From Chloranthus sessilifolius (taxonomy: Eukaryota; Streptophyta; Magnoliopsida; Chloranthales; Chloranthaceae): 64,000 bases of DNA. Both the position numbers and the translations under genes were made by a program. Position 1 is the stretch's first letter. Each line of letters starts with the position of its first letter. The notes under the pieces are model-generated. The model did not search any database. It had not been told where the DNA came from and saw only the letters and a list, made by a program, of their open reading frames with translations. This document shows positions 35,592 to 48,384 of the stretch, piece by piece. The stretch lies in contig CM037598.1 of the NCBI GenBank assembly GCA_021018995.1, positions 75,906,671 through 75,970,670 of the forward strand, given 5' to 3'.

Positions 35592-35895
35592 TGTTGTCGC
35601 TGGTTTGTTTTAGCGGTGGTTATATACGCTTTTACCAGCAGTCAAAAACTGCTAGTAATATATTACCGGCAACACTGAATTGCCGCTAAATTATCACTAG
35701 TGGCAATTATAAACTGCCGCTACCAAGGATCAAAATTTCGGTTTCGGGCATGACCGAAATCCGAAATTTCAGCCGAAATTTTGGATTTTGGATTTCGGTG
35801 GGGACCGAAATTTCGGTCATTTCGGCCGAAATTTTGATCCTTGGCCGCTACCATGTTTATACCAGCAGTTTTCAACTGCCGGTAATATAATTAGC
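35592..35895 (+). mobile_element. Second part of the outer CACTA left subterminal region
   Basis: Continues the 22246-22351 subterminal words (AGCGGTGG, TACCAGCAGT, AACTGCCG) after the TAG target duplication. It is itself split by the 120-bp hAT-like element at 35724. Confidence 0.55.
35724..35843. mobile_element. 120-bp hAT-like mini element, TSD GCCGCTAC
   Basis: It has perfect inverted ends CAAGGATCAAAATTTCGG / CCGAAATTTTGATCCTTG and a perfect 8-bp duplication (35716-35723, 35844-35851). The body is almost entirely variants of CCGAAATTTCGG. Confidence 0.88.
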
Positions 35896-35949
35896 ATCAA
35901 ATGATTCTTTCAAAAAAGAAAAAATTAGCAACTTATAAAAAAATAAGCT

Positions 35950-36560
35950 ACAGAGGAACATCACCATAGACCCAGCTGAGTTCAGGTTGGAACTTGTATA
36001 GTGCCCTCAACTGAGTTCAGGTTGAAACTGTTCCATTACCAGAAACCTAGCTGAGGGAAGTAACTTATAAAAATGCAAGCTACCCAATTTACATATGAAA
36101 TGGAGTAAACCCTTTACAGCCTAGAGAATGAGGGAGCAAGATAAACTCAAATCATTCGAGTGTTCTAAACCCTAATCACAAAGGTAACAATTCATTTAAA
36201 AATTTAATCTTTTTTTTTTCTAAACCCAAGTGTATCTAAACCCAAATCATAGAGGCATATAGAAAACCCAAGAAGAGAGGCAGCAAATTATATAGACAAA
36301 TATTTTTTAAACTAAATTATATTGAGCTCAGGTTGAAGGTAAATTATATTGAGCTCAGGTTCAAACCGTTACATTTACCAACGACCAAGCTGACCTCAGC
36401 TTCAAACTAAATTTATCAAAGACTTAGTTGAGTTCAGGTTGAATCTGAATTTTAAGAAACCCAACTATACTGTGTTGGGTTGCAATTGTTCCATTATAAA
36501 AAAACACAACTGAGCTCAGGTTCAACCTGTAAAATTCATCAAAGACCAAGCTGCTCTTTT
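35950..36560. repeat. Dispersed repeats of CTGAGTTCAGGTTGAAACTG
   Basis: About seven variants of AGCTGAG(C/T)TCAGGTT(G/C)AAAC lie in 600 bp (near 35972, 36008, 36338, 36350, 36388, 36427 and 36508), often with an ACCAAG or CCCAAC lead-in. Spacing is irregular. The core is close to the palindrome GAGCTC. Confidence 0.75.
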
Positions 36561-37987
<1,427 letters not shown>

Positions 37988-38083
37988 AGGGTAAACAGTA
38001 TGCAATTTCCGTACGAGCCGTGTGGCATCTGGTTGGAAGCTTGAGAAAATGATGGGTCTCTCCCCCGCATATTCGAACACAAT
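37988..38083 (-). pseudogene. GDPD: Glycerophosphodiester phosphodiesterase (GDPD) exon fragment
   Basis: The minus strand encodes IVFEYAGERPIIFSSFQPDA then RLVRKL, matching the core of plant GDPD enzymes that hydrolyse glycerophosphodiesters. Both splice sites persist (TGTGTGCAG before, GTAAGATT after), so the 96-nt exon is complete but alone. Confidence 0.87.
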
Positions 38084-39148
38084 CTGCACACAGAACAAAA
38101 ATTAAGGAGAATATTTTTTAGATCAAACCACTTTAAAAGTTTTGGGCATGATTAAAAATCTCGGACGATACCAATATGTATGCGGTATCACCCATACATT
38201 GAATGTATCAGTGATACATTGAATATGTTGTCATATATTGGGTATGTATCTCTGATACATACCCAATGTATCTTGTATCGGTGCTATGAACCAATTACAA
38301 TTACATCTAAGATAATTCTAACATGAACCAATTACATGATAACTGATGTCACACAATGGTAAAGATCCTCGAATCTCATGCCCAAAAAACTATAAAGAGA
38401 AGCAGGGACTCCCTATTAAACAAGACACTTTTAATGCACATTCAAGAAGATCATCATCATCCTGCTGAGAGAGAATGCATTACAGTAGTTCAGTAGCTTG
38501 TAATAGGATTATTTTCCCTTTTTGACTTATCATGTTCTCCATTGGCCCCTGAAAATCATTCAACAGTTAGGCTGGGTGAATGCCGTAGATGTTCACAGTC
38601 CATCTGTATGTTTTAGAATCTTTCTCGGGGCAAATTTTCCTCATTTTTTACCTCTTAGTTATTGCTTTCCCCACATTGCATTTCTGATCCCAAATAAAAA
38701 GTTAATTCTAGCAACCACCTACCCTGACCACCTAATAATCCAACTGCCACAAGGTCCACTACTCCTAAAAAGAGAAATGGCATACTGCAATAAAGTGTCA
38801 GGAATATAATAATATAACATGTATATTTTTCTGGATTGACAGTGTTGCATAATCTGTTTATGTTTCTTGACCACAATATACTAGTCACTAGAGATTTTTC
38901 TTTTTTATACTAGATAAGCACTCACTAGTGACCATAATTTGTAACACTTGAAAATTTTGGAGCGTCCTAAGGAAAGCATGAGAAAGTAGATACCTTAAAC
39001 ACGATGAGAATCATTCTAGTAAAATATATTCTACTTGTTTGTTAGAAAATAAACAATGAAAATAGATAAATAAAAGAAGATTAAGATGATGATGATGATG
39101 AGGTTTAAGCGTAATCGAGCAATTCAACAATACAGGAAAGGAAAATAC
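38084..39148. other. Spacer with a GATACATTGAATGTATC-rich patch
   Basis: 38160-38290 consists of iterated GATAC/GTATC palindromic words like those in the small hAT-like elements, but clear ends and a duplication were not found. The remainder shows no gene. Confidence 0.45.
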
Positions 39149-39528
39149 CCAGTCAACATGGGACTCGAATGTTGCAAAGCAAGTGGCCCCATCTTCAGCC
39201 AATGCCCACCTTTTCAGTGTCCCATCTCGGCTTCCAGTAAACTGATAATCAAAGACATCGGATAATAATGACTTCAAGACAGCTAAGAAATTTATGCCCG
39301 CACAATGCTGCATAAAGAGACAACATTCTGAGATAGAGTAGACAACCAGTGTGGAGATCTGACAGTATAAAACCACATTTACTGTCCAAAAGAGAATAAA
39401 CGGAGAGAAGTTACCGTACCTTCGTGTCATCTGCATCATTCAGCAAATAAGTTAAGCGTTTCTCTTCCGAGGTCGGGATGAATTGGATGTGTTCCCTGAA
39501 CTGCCCACATGGTGCATTGCAGAAAGCA
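39149..39528 (-). pseudogene. WDR48-like WD40 protein, first exons
   Basis: Exon 39528-39420 includes an ATG (MHHVGSSGNT, NSSRPRK) and, in another frame after a one-base deletion, EKRLTYLLNDADDTK. Exon 39307-39149 encodes HCAGINFLAVLKS and FTGSRDGTLKRWALAEDGAT then FESHVDW, the first WD repeat. This matches the N-terminus of the plant WDR48-like/LRS1 protein. Splice sites are kept (TTTCAG before, GTACGG after exon 1, TGCAG before exon 2, GTATTT after). The rest of the gene is missing. Confidence 0.88.
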
Positions 39529-40773
39529 CTGAAACAAAATTGAAGTTATCATGATCACTTCACTATATTTTTAGATATACTTTAGCTTATGATCTTGCAA
39601 GAACTATTATGGTTACCAATTTTAAAAAAAAGGTTAAATATACCTCATGCTCTGTGCACCTATCCTCTCAATATTAAACTTGTAAACATTATGTCGCACA
39701 TCTTAAACCTCCATCCAAACCAACAAACTACTTTCTTTGTAGAACACCATATCTCAGTCCATTGCGAAGTCGAAAAAAACAAATTTTGCCAGGGGTAGTA
39801 GAAAGACTTCACTAAGAAAAATCATGTTTGATTAAACTCCTAGAAAAAGTTCTTCATCTTTGAGATTTCCCCTTAATGGAACACATGAAACCACATGTTG
39901 TTCGAGTCCTACAAAAGAACTCAGGAGCACACAACCCATTGCGGTTGTGTGTAACAGGAGTTTACATATAATTTTAAACCAAGCCAAAATAATCTTCCCA
40001 AACCATCAATTCTCCCAAAATCTTACCCTACGTCCCTTTCCCAGCCTATAAGTAATATTTCTTAAGAAAGTCTTCCAAGCTTTACTAGCATCTTTAAAAA
40101 AAAACAGCCATGTCTCACAGCCCAAGCCTTCTACCATTGCACCAAGCAATGAACCTATGGTTCCCCGACTGAGCACAACGGTCTACACCGCTGCTCCCAC
40201 AACCTTCACATACAGCAACACTGCTGCTTCAACAGAGTTGACCTTCACACAGCCCCTTCAAGCACTTTAATAACACTGTAATACGGTAGTAAACCTCAAA
40301 CAGCCCTATAATCTGCAATACTGCAGACAATATCCCCGGCAGTGGGCTAAACAACCACAAAAAATCAATCACAGAATTTAGTGGAGTTCCTCAAGTCAAA
40401 CAACTCCATATCACATAAAACTATAGCTCTAAACTCTTCCAGCAACCATAAAAGTAGTCTTGACTGATTAGAGTCCTCAATCTCAGCATACAACACTACT
40501 GATGATATGGAACTCAGAATTACCTGGATACAATACATAGATGAGAAATCTGCCCCAATAAAAAAAGATATCCAATCAGCGCAGAGCAGTTTCTGAAGAA
40601 CCCAGCAGAAATCAGTTCCAAAAAACACTACTCTGGGTCACTGGAGTACTGCAGACAACCCCACACACCCACAGGTTTAATAATCTGTACCAGATCTCCA
40701 GTGAAAAAGAAATAAATAAAATAAAGCATAACAGTATTCTTCTGTGAATAAATTATAATATAGAAATTCTTAC
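39529..40773. other. Spacer, no gene recognised
   Basis: Contains short frames without motifs. It may be intron sequence carried along with the gene fragments. Confidence 0.4.
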
Positions 40774-40901
40774 CATCAAATCTTTGTAATGCTTCTCTAG
40801 GATCTCACAGTTCTCCACAAGTTCTTTGTAGGCATCTGCATACATTGCTTCATGGTGTCCAGGTCCTCCGGTGTTCTAATTCCAGCAACTACATCCTCTC
40901 C
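40774..40901 (-). pseudogene. PPDK: Pyruvate phosphate dikinase (PPDK) exon fragment
   Basis: The minus strand encodes GEDVVAGIRTPEDLDTMK and, after a one-base deletion, DAYKELVENCEILEKHYKDL, a conserved part of the PPDK nucleotide-binding half. The 128-nt exon keeps its acceptor (ATGAACAG) and donor (GTAAGAAT). No other PPDK exon is nearby. Confidence 0.9.
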
Positions 40902-41770
40902 CTGTTCATATTCAAACATCATACTCAATAACACAAAATATCTAACATTGATACATACTCCTTCAACAACAGAAGTCCAAAAGCTTTTCAACCTTAATAC
41001 CCAAACCCATCACAATATATATGCATAAACTAAAAGGATAATTCCAAAAGTAGATGATGCCAGGTTGGGTATCTTCTAATGACACCCAATCCCCTAAGCA
41101 ACATTAAAAATAAATATATCTCGGCTTCATCTAACACACTTAATAATTATCTAAACAAAATCTTTATTCGAAAAATAGAGACTTCAGATATTACACCACT
41201 AAATGTAATTCATACTTATTGTATTAGCAGCACTTTGGAGTGTCCTCTAATAAATAGAATGCATTCACATAATCACATCAGACCCACTGAAAAATCACCA
41301 AAAAGGGAGGTCGGCCTATTGATGCAATATTGGTATTCCATGGTATAAATACACATCCATATATCCAATATCTCATATTTAAAAGGAATAAATATGAATG
41401 TGTGGGGAATACCCAAAAATGTTTTCTTTAAACTTATGCCAACCATACAAACTAAAACCTATATCTAAAATCCTTTTAAAGGTTTATGTTTGTTATAGGT
41501 AAGCTGGGCTTGAACCTGAGATGTTGAGTAATCCTTTTAAACATTATTCAATAATTCACTCAGGAAACAAAAGATCAACCTAAAGTCATCTAGAAAGACA
41601 TCAAACATACACTGCCATCTTAAACACCATAATATTAACCAAAAGCTCCAAACTGTAAACAAATCCAAACAAGAAATCGTTGGTCATCCATATTGGTACA
41701 TCTTAACACAACTGAGATGATAGGCAAGCTGATATCTGCACGAGACTCGGCCTGATCATCCGGTGAAAGC
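40902..41770. other. Spacer, no gene recognised
   Basis: AT-rich, short frames only. Confidence 0.4.
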
Positions 41771-41775
41771 ACTTT

Positions 41776-42492
41776 TGATGTGGGACAAATCGCACGCTAA
41801 CCCTAAAATAGTATAAATCCCGCACGATAGGGGTTAGGGTTCTCAATCTTCAATTAAAACAAAAAAAAATAAAATAAGAATGAGTTAGAAGATCTTCGGA
41901 TTCGCTCCAAAGAGGCTTGTTGGCTTCGCACCAACAATAACTTTGAAGAATCACTCCTCAAAGGTGAAAACTCTTCACAAGTTTTCTACGAAAGATTCAC
42001 TCTTTCACTAGATGCACAAAAGCAACTTCATTTTTTTTTTCATTCCTCATTAACTCCTATTACAATGCTTATAAGGACCTTATACAGTAAGCTTCAAAAG
42101 AAGAAAAACCCTAAAACAAAAATTACTAAACTACCCTAAGTAATTACATTCGAAATAAAAGAAAAGTCGAAATTTCATCTTTTGGTGGACTTAACTTACT
42201 TGGTTGATCGATCAACTGAGAAATAATAAATTTCCCCGAAGACTCTGTCCCTAATCAATCGATCGAACAATTGGAACCAATCGATCGACTGAGAAGATAA
42301 GTTCACCCAAAAGACTCAGCCCTCTGTCCTCAGTCGATCGATCAAGTATCTGGGATAGATGATCGACCAAGACAAGCCCAACTTTGCTTCACGGGCCATT
42401 TGAAAGCCCATTTATGAGTCCACTTCTTCCTTGTTGATTTTCTTTGTTTGACCTGGTCACTATGCAAACATGCGGATCTAAACTCCGCATCA
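41776..42492 (-). repeat. 3' LTR of the orphan-ORF element
   Basis: The left copy. It contains several CGATCGA-type words at 42200-42365 and differs from the right copy by scattered substitutions and an extra block of about 35 bp near 42115-42150. Confidence 0.9.
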
Positions 42493-42499
42493 GTCCCCT

Positions 42500-43243
42500 C
42501 TACTTTGAAAAGTTCGACCTAGAACTTTGGCCGCCATCAATTGACGTTATCAAGTATATTTGCTCTTCCTCGATCTCAGATTTTTCAACGCTCTTGGGCT
42601 CGGTAGGGCCTATCACGGATGCTTGTGCTTCAACGACCTCAGGCTCTTCAACGGTTTCGGGATCTGCAACGGTCTCACCAACCAGTATGGGCTCTTCAAC
42701 CGAATTTTGTTCAGGCACACAATTAATATAAATAACTGGATCTACTTGAGCAATGGGCTCCATCGGTTCTTCCATAGGCATGGAGGTACTCGGATTCACT
42801 GTGGGTTCAGTATCTTCCACCGGTATAGGTACTACCACGGGCGCGGGTAGAGGAACTTTAACTTGCAGAGGACTTCTCACGGGTACGGGTATGGGGATGC
42901 AGCTTGTAACCTTCGACCTCAAAGCTTGAATCACTGTCAATACATCTTTGAATAAATCATAAATAAAAGCTTTGATAAGTATCTTACTGATATTCCCATG
43001 CCATGCAATGACTATCCGACGCGACCTTAGCAACTCGCAGTAAACATTGTTAAAAAGCGTCATATGCTTGATTATGGAACCATGTTGATTGGATGCTCTA
43101 CCTTTCTCCTCACACCATAGTTTTTCCACCATCGCCATATTTTGACACACAATCGGAATGTTCCACCGTTTCATGAACGTTCTCATGGAAACCATGTAAT
43201 AGTTCCAATCACGAAGGGCTTCGAGAACTTGATCTTGACTCAT
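42500..43243 (-). CDS. Orphan ORF of 247 codons, unknown family
   Basis: Starts at ATG 43243, about 30 nt after the primer site, and ends at the polypurine tract, so it fills the interior. The first 110 residues look like a folded, mixed-charge domain (MSQDQVLEALRDWNYYMVSM, WCEEKGRASNQHGS, YDLFKDVLTVIQALRS). The rest is Pro/Val/Glu-rich (IPIPVPVRSPLQ, PMEEPMEPIAQ, EEPEVVEAQ). No CCHC knuckle, protease or RT motif is visible. Unlike nearly every other transposon frame here it has no stop. It could be a divergent gag-like or captured protein; I cannot name it. Confidence 0.6.
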   Translation of the reverse strand: MSQDQVLEALRDWNYYMVSMRTFMKRWNIPIVCQNMAMVEKLWCEEKGRASNQHGSIIKHMTLFNNVYCELLRSRRIVIAWHGNISKILIKAFIYDLFKDVLTVIQALRSKVTSCIPIPVPVRSPLQVKVPLPAPVVVPIPVEDTEPTVNPSTSMPMEEPMEPIAQVDPVIYINCVPEQNSVEEPILVGETVADPETVEEPEVVEAQASVIGPTEPKSVEKSEIEEEQIYLITSIDGGQSSRSNFSK

Positions 43244-43274
43244 GATTCACCAATCTACTTGTCGAGGGTTTGAA

Positions 43275-43290
43275 CTGCTTTGATACCAAT
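43275..43290 (-). other. Primer binding site of the orphan-ORF element
   Basis: The minus strand reads TGGTATCAAAGCAG one or two bases after the LTR end GTCCCGCATCA. This is a variant of the initiator-Met site. Confidence 0.85.
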
Positions 43291-43291
43291 T

Positions 43292-43973
43292 TGATGCGGG
43301 ACAAATCGCACGCTAACCCTAAAATAACATAAATCCAGCATGATAGGGGTTAGGGTTCTCAATCTTCAATTTAAAAAAAAAAGAATACGATAGAAGATCT
43401 TCAAATTCGCTTCAAAAAGACTTATCGGATTCACACCAACGATAACTTTGAAGAATCACTCCTCAAAGGCGAAAACTCTTCTCAAGTTTTCTATGAACGA
43501 TTCACTCTTTCACTAGATGCACAAAAGCAAGTTAATTTTTTTTTCATTCCTCATTAACTCTTGTTACAATGCTTATAAGCTCCATATATAGTAGGCTTCA
43601 AAAGAAGAAAAATCCTAAACATTCGAAATAAAAGAAAAGTCGAAATTTCGTCTTTTGACAGACTAAACTTACTCGGTCGATCAATCGATCGATCGACTAA
43701 GAAATAATAAATTTCCCCAAAGACTTTGTCCCTAATCAATCGATCGAACAATTGGAACCGATCGATCAACTGAGAAGAAAAGTTCACCCAAAAGACTCAG
43801 TGTCTGTCCTCAATCGATCAATCGAGTATCTGGGATTGATTAATCGACCAAGACAAGCCCAATTTTGCTTCACGGGCCGTTTGAAAGCCCATTTATGGGT
43901 CCACTTCTTCCTTGTTGACTTTCTTCATTTGACCCGATCACGATCCAAGCATGCGGATCTAAATTCCGCATCA
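43292..43973 (-). repeat. 5' LTR of the orphan-ORF element
   Basis: The right copy, starting at plus position 43292 (TGATGCGGGACAAATCGCAC) and ending CCGCATCA at 43973. CGATCGATCGAC words lie at 43678-43860. Confidence 0.9.
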
Positions 43974-43978
43974 ACTTT

Positions 43979-45600
43979 TCTTACCTCAATGTAAATGGAT
44001 GCCAATATGTTAGAAAACACTACAATTTACAGAGACGAAATCATAAAAATGAAGGAGAAATACCAATTCTTTTAAACCACATGCAAGGGCTCCCTAAATT
44101 ACTTCTTTAAACAAAAATATTTATTTGTTCATTATATATTATGGAATAAAGGGTATTGATAAACTTGGACAGTGAGAACTCATGGTACAGTATGATGTTA
44201 TCACCATAAAAGATCTTTTTTTGTTTCAAACCCAACGGAAAACAGAGTACAAGGGGAGGATGAGCTAGTTGCTCACACACCACCCCAACACAACTACAAC
44301 AGAAATGAAAAAAAAAAAAATCACACTAGAGTCAACCAAACCAGCAAGACCATTACAGTTTCCTCTTCCCTCCTCTTCGGCTAAAGAATTTGTTGCGCCA
44401 TTACCCTGTTTGTACACATGACTAAAGATGATGGACTTATCTGAAAAGAATTAAAATAAACATAGGGGGGTCCACATTGATGCACGGTTTCATCATCTAA
44501 GGTCCTGCCACCCCCTTCAACTCTCCGCCACAAATATCAATAAGAAAATTACACGATAGGGACCTTCAATGGAAACTATAAAAAACAGACGCTAGCATAA
44601 AGAACAAAAGTAGAATTTATATACTCAAAAGTAGAATTTATATAGATTAAAGTTAACTTTAGCTCTCAAATTTTGATGAATACCGAAAAGGCCATATCAG
44701 GCCATATCAAACCAATGTAGAAGCATTGAAAGTTTCTCCGTTCCAGAAAGTGTGTTGAGAGCTCTGGTTGTACTTTGTGGAAAAGAATCACCATTCCCGT
44801 ATTTGGAATCCTAGCTGCAAAGTTAAAATAGCTTGGCTGCTATTTTTGCTTGAAAACAAGGATTGATTTGCTGATGGCTGCATTCATCCAAATTACATCA
44901 CAAAGACACCTTTTGTCTCTTTAGATGAAGCCCAAACAACAAGCACAGGCAAACACCTGCATATTCAATTACGAGGCCAAAATGCAACGAGATCTTCTCC
45001 ACGGGAAAGGGGCACTAACATAATCGAATGGATGGGCACGTGAACTCACTTGGTCTGATGGGTGGTTCATTAGTTAACTACATGAGGCACACTTATTCAT
45101 AGTAGATTCAGCTCAAAAGGCAGCAGCAACAAGAGAGACTAATAATTCTTCTTTAGTAGTCACCAGCAATCTAAGGAAACTGGTTTCCATGACAACAAGA
45201 AGAGTAAAAACTAGTGGAAGATTTTCTGACAATGAAATCTCAAGAGAAAAGCCTTTTTAACACCACAGATCTTTTGATCAGGGTCTTCAAATTATATTGT
45301 ACATATGAGAATAAAGTCTCATAGGATAAAGTTTTTTTCCTTATAAAATAAAGTATTTTAATTGTTTTCCCTATTTTAATAATAAGGAGAAGTCTCAACA
45401 AGATTCTTGAGAATACACGATAAACATAGACCTGAAATAGCACCCACGATAAACAACCACAGAAAGCAAACAAAGATTCATTAAAATTCAATAATTATCA
45501 ACATTATTATGATGTACAATCAACAATGATGCATAAATCCCAAAAGTAACCCGCTAAGATTTAATTCTCTAATTATCTCACCAAGAATTTTTAATTCTCT
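43979..45600. other. Spacer, no gene recognised
   Basis: AT-rich. 44200-44420 resembles the 3' tail of a minus-strand LINE (purine/pyrimidine-biased, ending in TTTTTTTGTTTCAAACC), but no coding part supports this. Confidence 0.4.
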
Positions 45601-45855
45601 AATTATCCAAATCACGGCATGCACTCAAAAGCGCAGTAATTAATTGTCTAACTCACGGCATTTAGTCTATAGAGTGCTGCAAATGTTTTATTTGTGCGGC
45701 GTTTTTTAAGTAAATGCTGCAGATAAGGTAACGTGAAATGAAGTCTTTCAAAATTAGAGGCGCTTTATTGAAAAAAGCTGAAAAAATCTATTTTTAGTGG
45801 CACTTTTCTTAAAATGCCACTAAATCAGTGTCGCTAGAACACTTTTTTTGTAGTG
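45601..45855 (-). mobile_element. CACTA right terminus
   Basis: Ends ...CACTTTTTTTGTAGTG at 45855. Read inward it is CACTACAAAAAAAGTG followed by subterminal TAGCGACACT and AGTGGCATTTTAAG words. It is a possible partner of the left end at 22246, but the flanks (GTA and AAT) do not match as a target duplication. Confidence 0.65.
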
Positions 45856-46295
45856 AATGGTATAAGTGGAACTATTATTGTAATTACAACAACTACTACT
45901 GTTATTATCTAAGAAAATTATAATTACAGTTCCATATTCGCCACCCCTATAGCATATAAGCCATGGCCTTGTCTTATGGGGTGTCAGAAAAAACAAAACA
46001 AAGTTGGACAGGGCCCTGCTTTATATTATCTCTCACTTTGTGACATGAGCTCCCCTAATTTTTTCCAATAGAAGCTTCTACTTTGTTTGTGAAAGAAAAA
46101 AACAGATACATTTAAAGTTAAATTACATGATGATAAAAATAAATATGTTTTGTGATGGATCACCAAAACCTGTAACAAAAGAATATAAATAATAAAAAAT
46201 CAACAAATATTTTATGATTACCTTATCAACTTTAAAGGCTTAAACCTGTAAACCTTCTTCGATAAAAAAAAGACGCAAAGGTTTCTTCTGGGATA
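45856..46295. other. Spacer, no gene recognised
   Basis: AT-rich flank of element E. Confidence 0.4.
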
Positions 46296-48384
46296 ATTAC
46301 TGTCACGACCCGAAATTCAACCCTATCCCGAGGGCCTAGAATTCCGAGCTATGACCCGCACATATCCCGGATATGCTAAGCGGGCATACACATAATCAGA
46401 GTTATCGCGCAAGCCTGATTCCACGAAATCCGTGAAAGCCAACAACATAAAGGAGGGATATAAATGATCATAAATACTGAATAACTGTGATCAAATGTAA
46501 TAAATCTATTAATAAAACGTAAACAAGGTCAGAGACAAATCCACTACCGAATTAATAATAATAACAGAGGACAATACCCACTACCGAGTCATAGAGTCAA
46601 TAATAATAACAGAGGACAAGATCTACTACCGAGTCTATAATAATCAATATCCAACACTCGAAACAAAATCAACACCGTAGTCCTCCTGGTGCATAGTGAC
46701 GTCACCCTCCCAAGGCTCCTGGTACTTCACATCCACTGGGTCAATGATGTCAACGTCAATAGGATCAGGATAGTCGGCTTCGACTCCGCAAATGTAATCA
46801 CCTGCAGCTGTTAGATTATCGTGGGATGAGTTTACTCAGTCACGTAAACTCAGTGGGATACACCACCAATCCACTCCATTCTACTTAGGTGTATTGTGGG
46901 TACATCAAGTGAGTGATAAACATAATATCTCAAAGAAAATAGCAAGAGGAAGACAAAATCATTTACATATCGTAAAACTCATATCATAATTATAAATGCA
47001 GGACCATGATCTAGACACTCATATCCTAACGTACCTTACTATGTCTCTTATCATACCATATCTTCTTATTCTCGCACATACGTTTGTACATCGTATAAGC
47101 ATAACTAACATACTCGTAAAATCCTAAACGACCTGTGTCAGAGTCGCTGCTCGAGCTACCATGTGAGGGTCACCACAGTATCATACCACCATATCATAAC
47201 GCCCTCGTGTCATACTCGTACTCCTCCATCCAGCCAATGGGGAGACATAATGACCAAAGTAACTCATAAACATACTCATACTCATAATGTCTCCCAGAGA
47301 CCCATCTTGGCTAAAAGACGTTGTTACCCTTATGGTGGCTACATAAGGAACGATACGTACAAAGACTTATATTCTTAAGCTTTTGTTGGCCTACATAGCG
47401 GTATCTTATTATCATACTCATAACTTATCTTATCTCATACTCGTATCTTATCATACTCTTATAATTTAATTCTAAAACAAGCTATTGTAGGGTAACTTCC
47501 CTAAATCATGCTTCCCAAGAAAAACGTTCCGTAACAACCTGAATGTACTTCGTGTGGCAGCCCATACTATCATAGAGGGTTGCATCCGTATATGGATGCC
47601 AATATTCCGAGTTTCACGTAACCGTAAAAGTGACCTCACCATAATTAAAGCCTATGGTCAAATCTCATAACTTAAGTTATAACTTATACTATCATATTTG
47701 AACTCGGGTTAATCGGGTCACTGTATATGCTACCATATACGAGGTTACACTGAATTTGCACTCACCCGACTCGTCATGGGTCCCATTCCACCATGAGTTG
47801 TAAGGCACGTGAATACGGTGTATTCCTCACTTCGATACCATCTCAGCGAAACACCACGCCCAAGCGTAGGCATGACCTCATACACTCTCGGACATATGCA
47901 CTAGCTTACTCATAACTCGTTTAATGTGATCAAAATATAACCACAGAAGTATTATGAGTACAGGAAGATTTACATCAGATTTAATTATGTTTATATATAT
48001 AATTTATTTACATGACACCAATATAACTATAGAATTGGGTTATAAGTATGATTTCGATAACTTGAAGGTTAGAGTTCGATTTTCACGAGGTATCGAATTT
48101 CTAACACTTCGTGTTATCAAAGTTGTTGCGTTGAACCAATAAAAGTGACATTTATATGTGCATATATAATAATTATTATTAAATATTTAATTAAAAATAT
48201 TATTATTTTAAAGGTTAAGTGAATCACGACCATCGATCGAAACCTCGAGTAATTAAACTGTATTAAGTTTTGGTCGTGCAAGTGGAGTTATAAGATAAAG
48301 GTAATATTGATAAGAGTTGTCTGTTTGGACACAAATCTATCTATTGGTTTTGGAATCGATTGGTTGAAAATATAATATATAAAT

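Larger units (their letters stand above)
41776..43973 (-). mobile_element. Small non-autonomous LTR retrotransposon with one orphan ORF, TSD ACTTT
   Basis: LTRs of 717 bp (41776-42492) and 682 bp (43292-43973) have TGATG...CATCA ends and flank an 800-bp interior. The target duplication ACTTT is perfect (41771-41775, 43974-43978). In minus sense the primer site TGGTATCAAAGCAG follows the 5' LTR, and a purine tract AGTAGAGGGGAC precedes the 3' LTR. There is no gag or pol; the interior is filled by one ORF. Confidence 0.93.

Noticed and set aside
38160-38290. A fifth complete hAT-like mini element
   Set aside because: The GATAC/GTATC words are present but no convincing inverted ends or 8-bp duplication could be placed.
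44200-44420. LINE 3' tail on the minus strand
   Set aside because: Base composition is suggestive, but there is no coding remnant or target duplication to support it.
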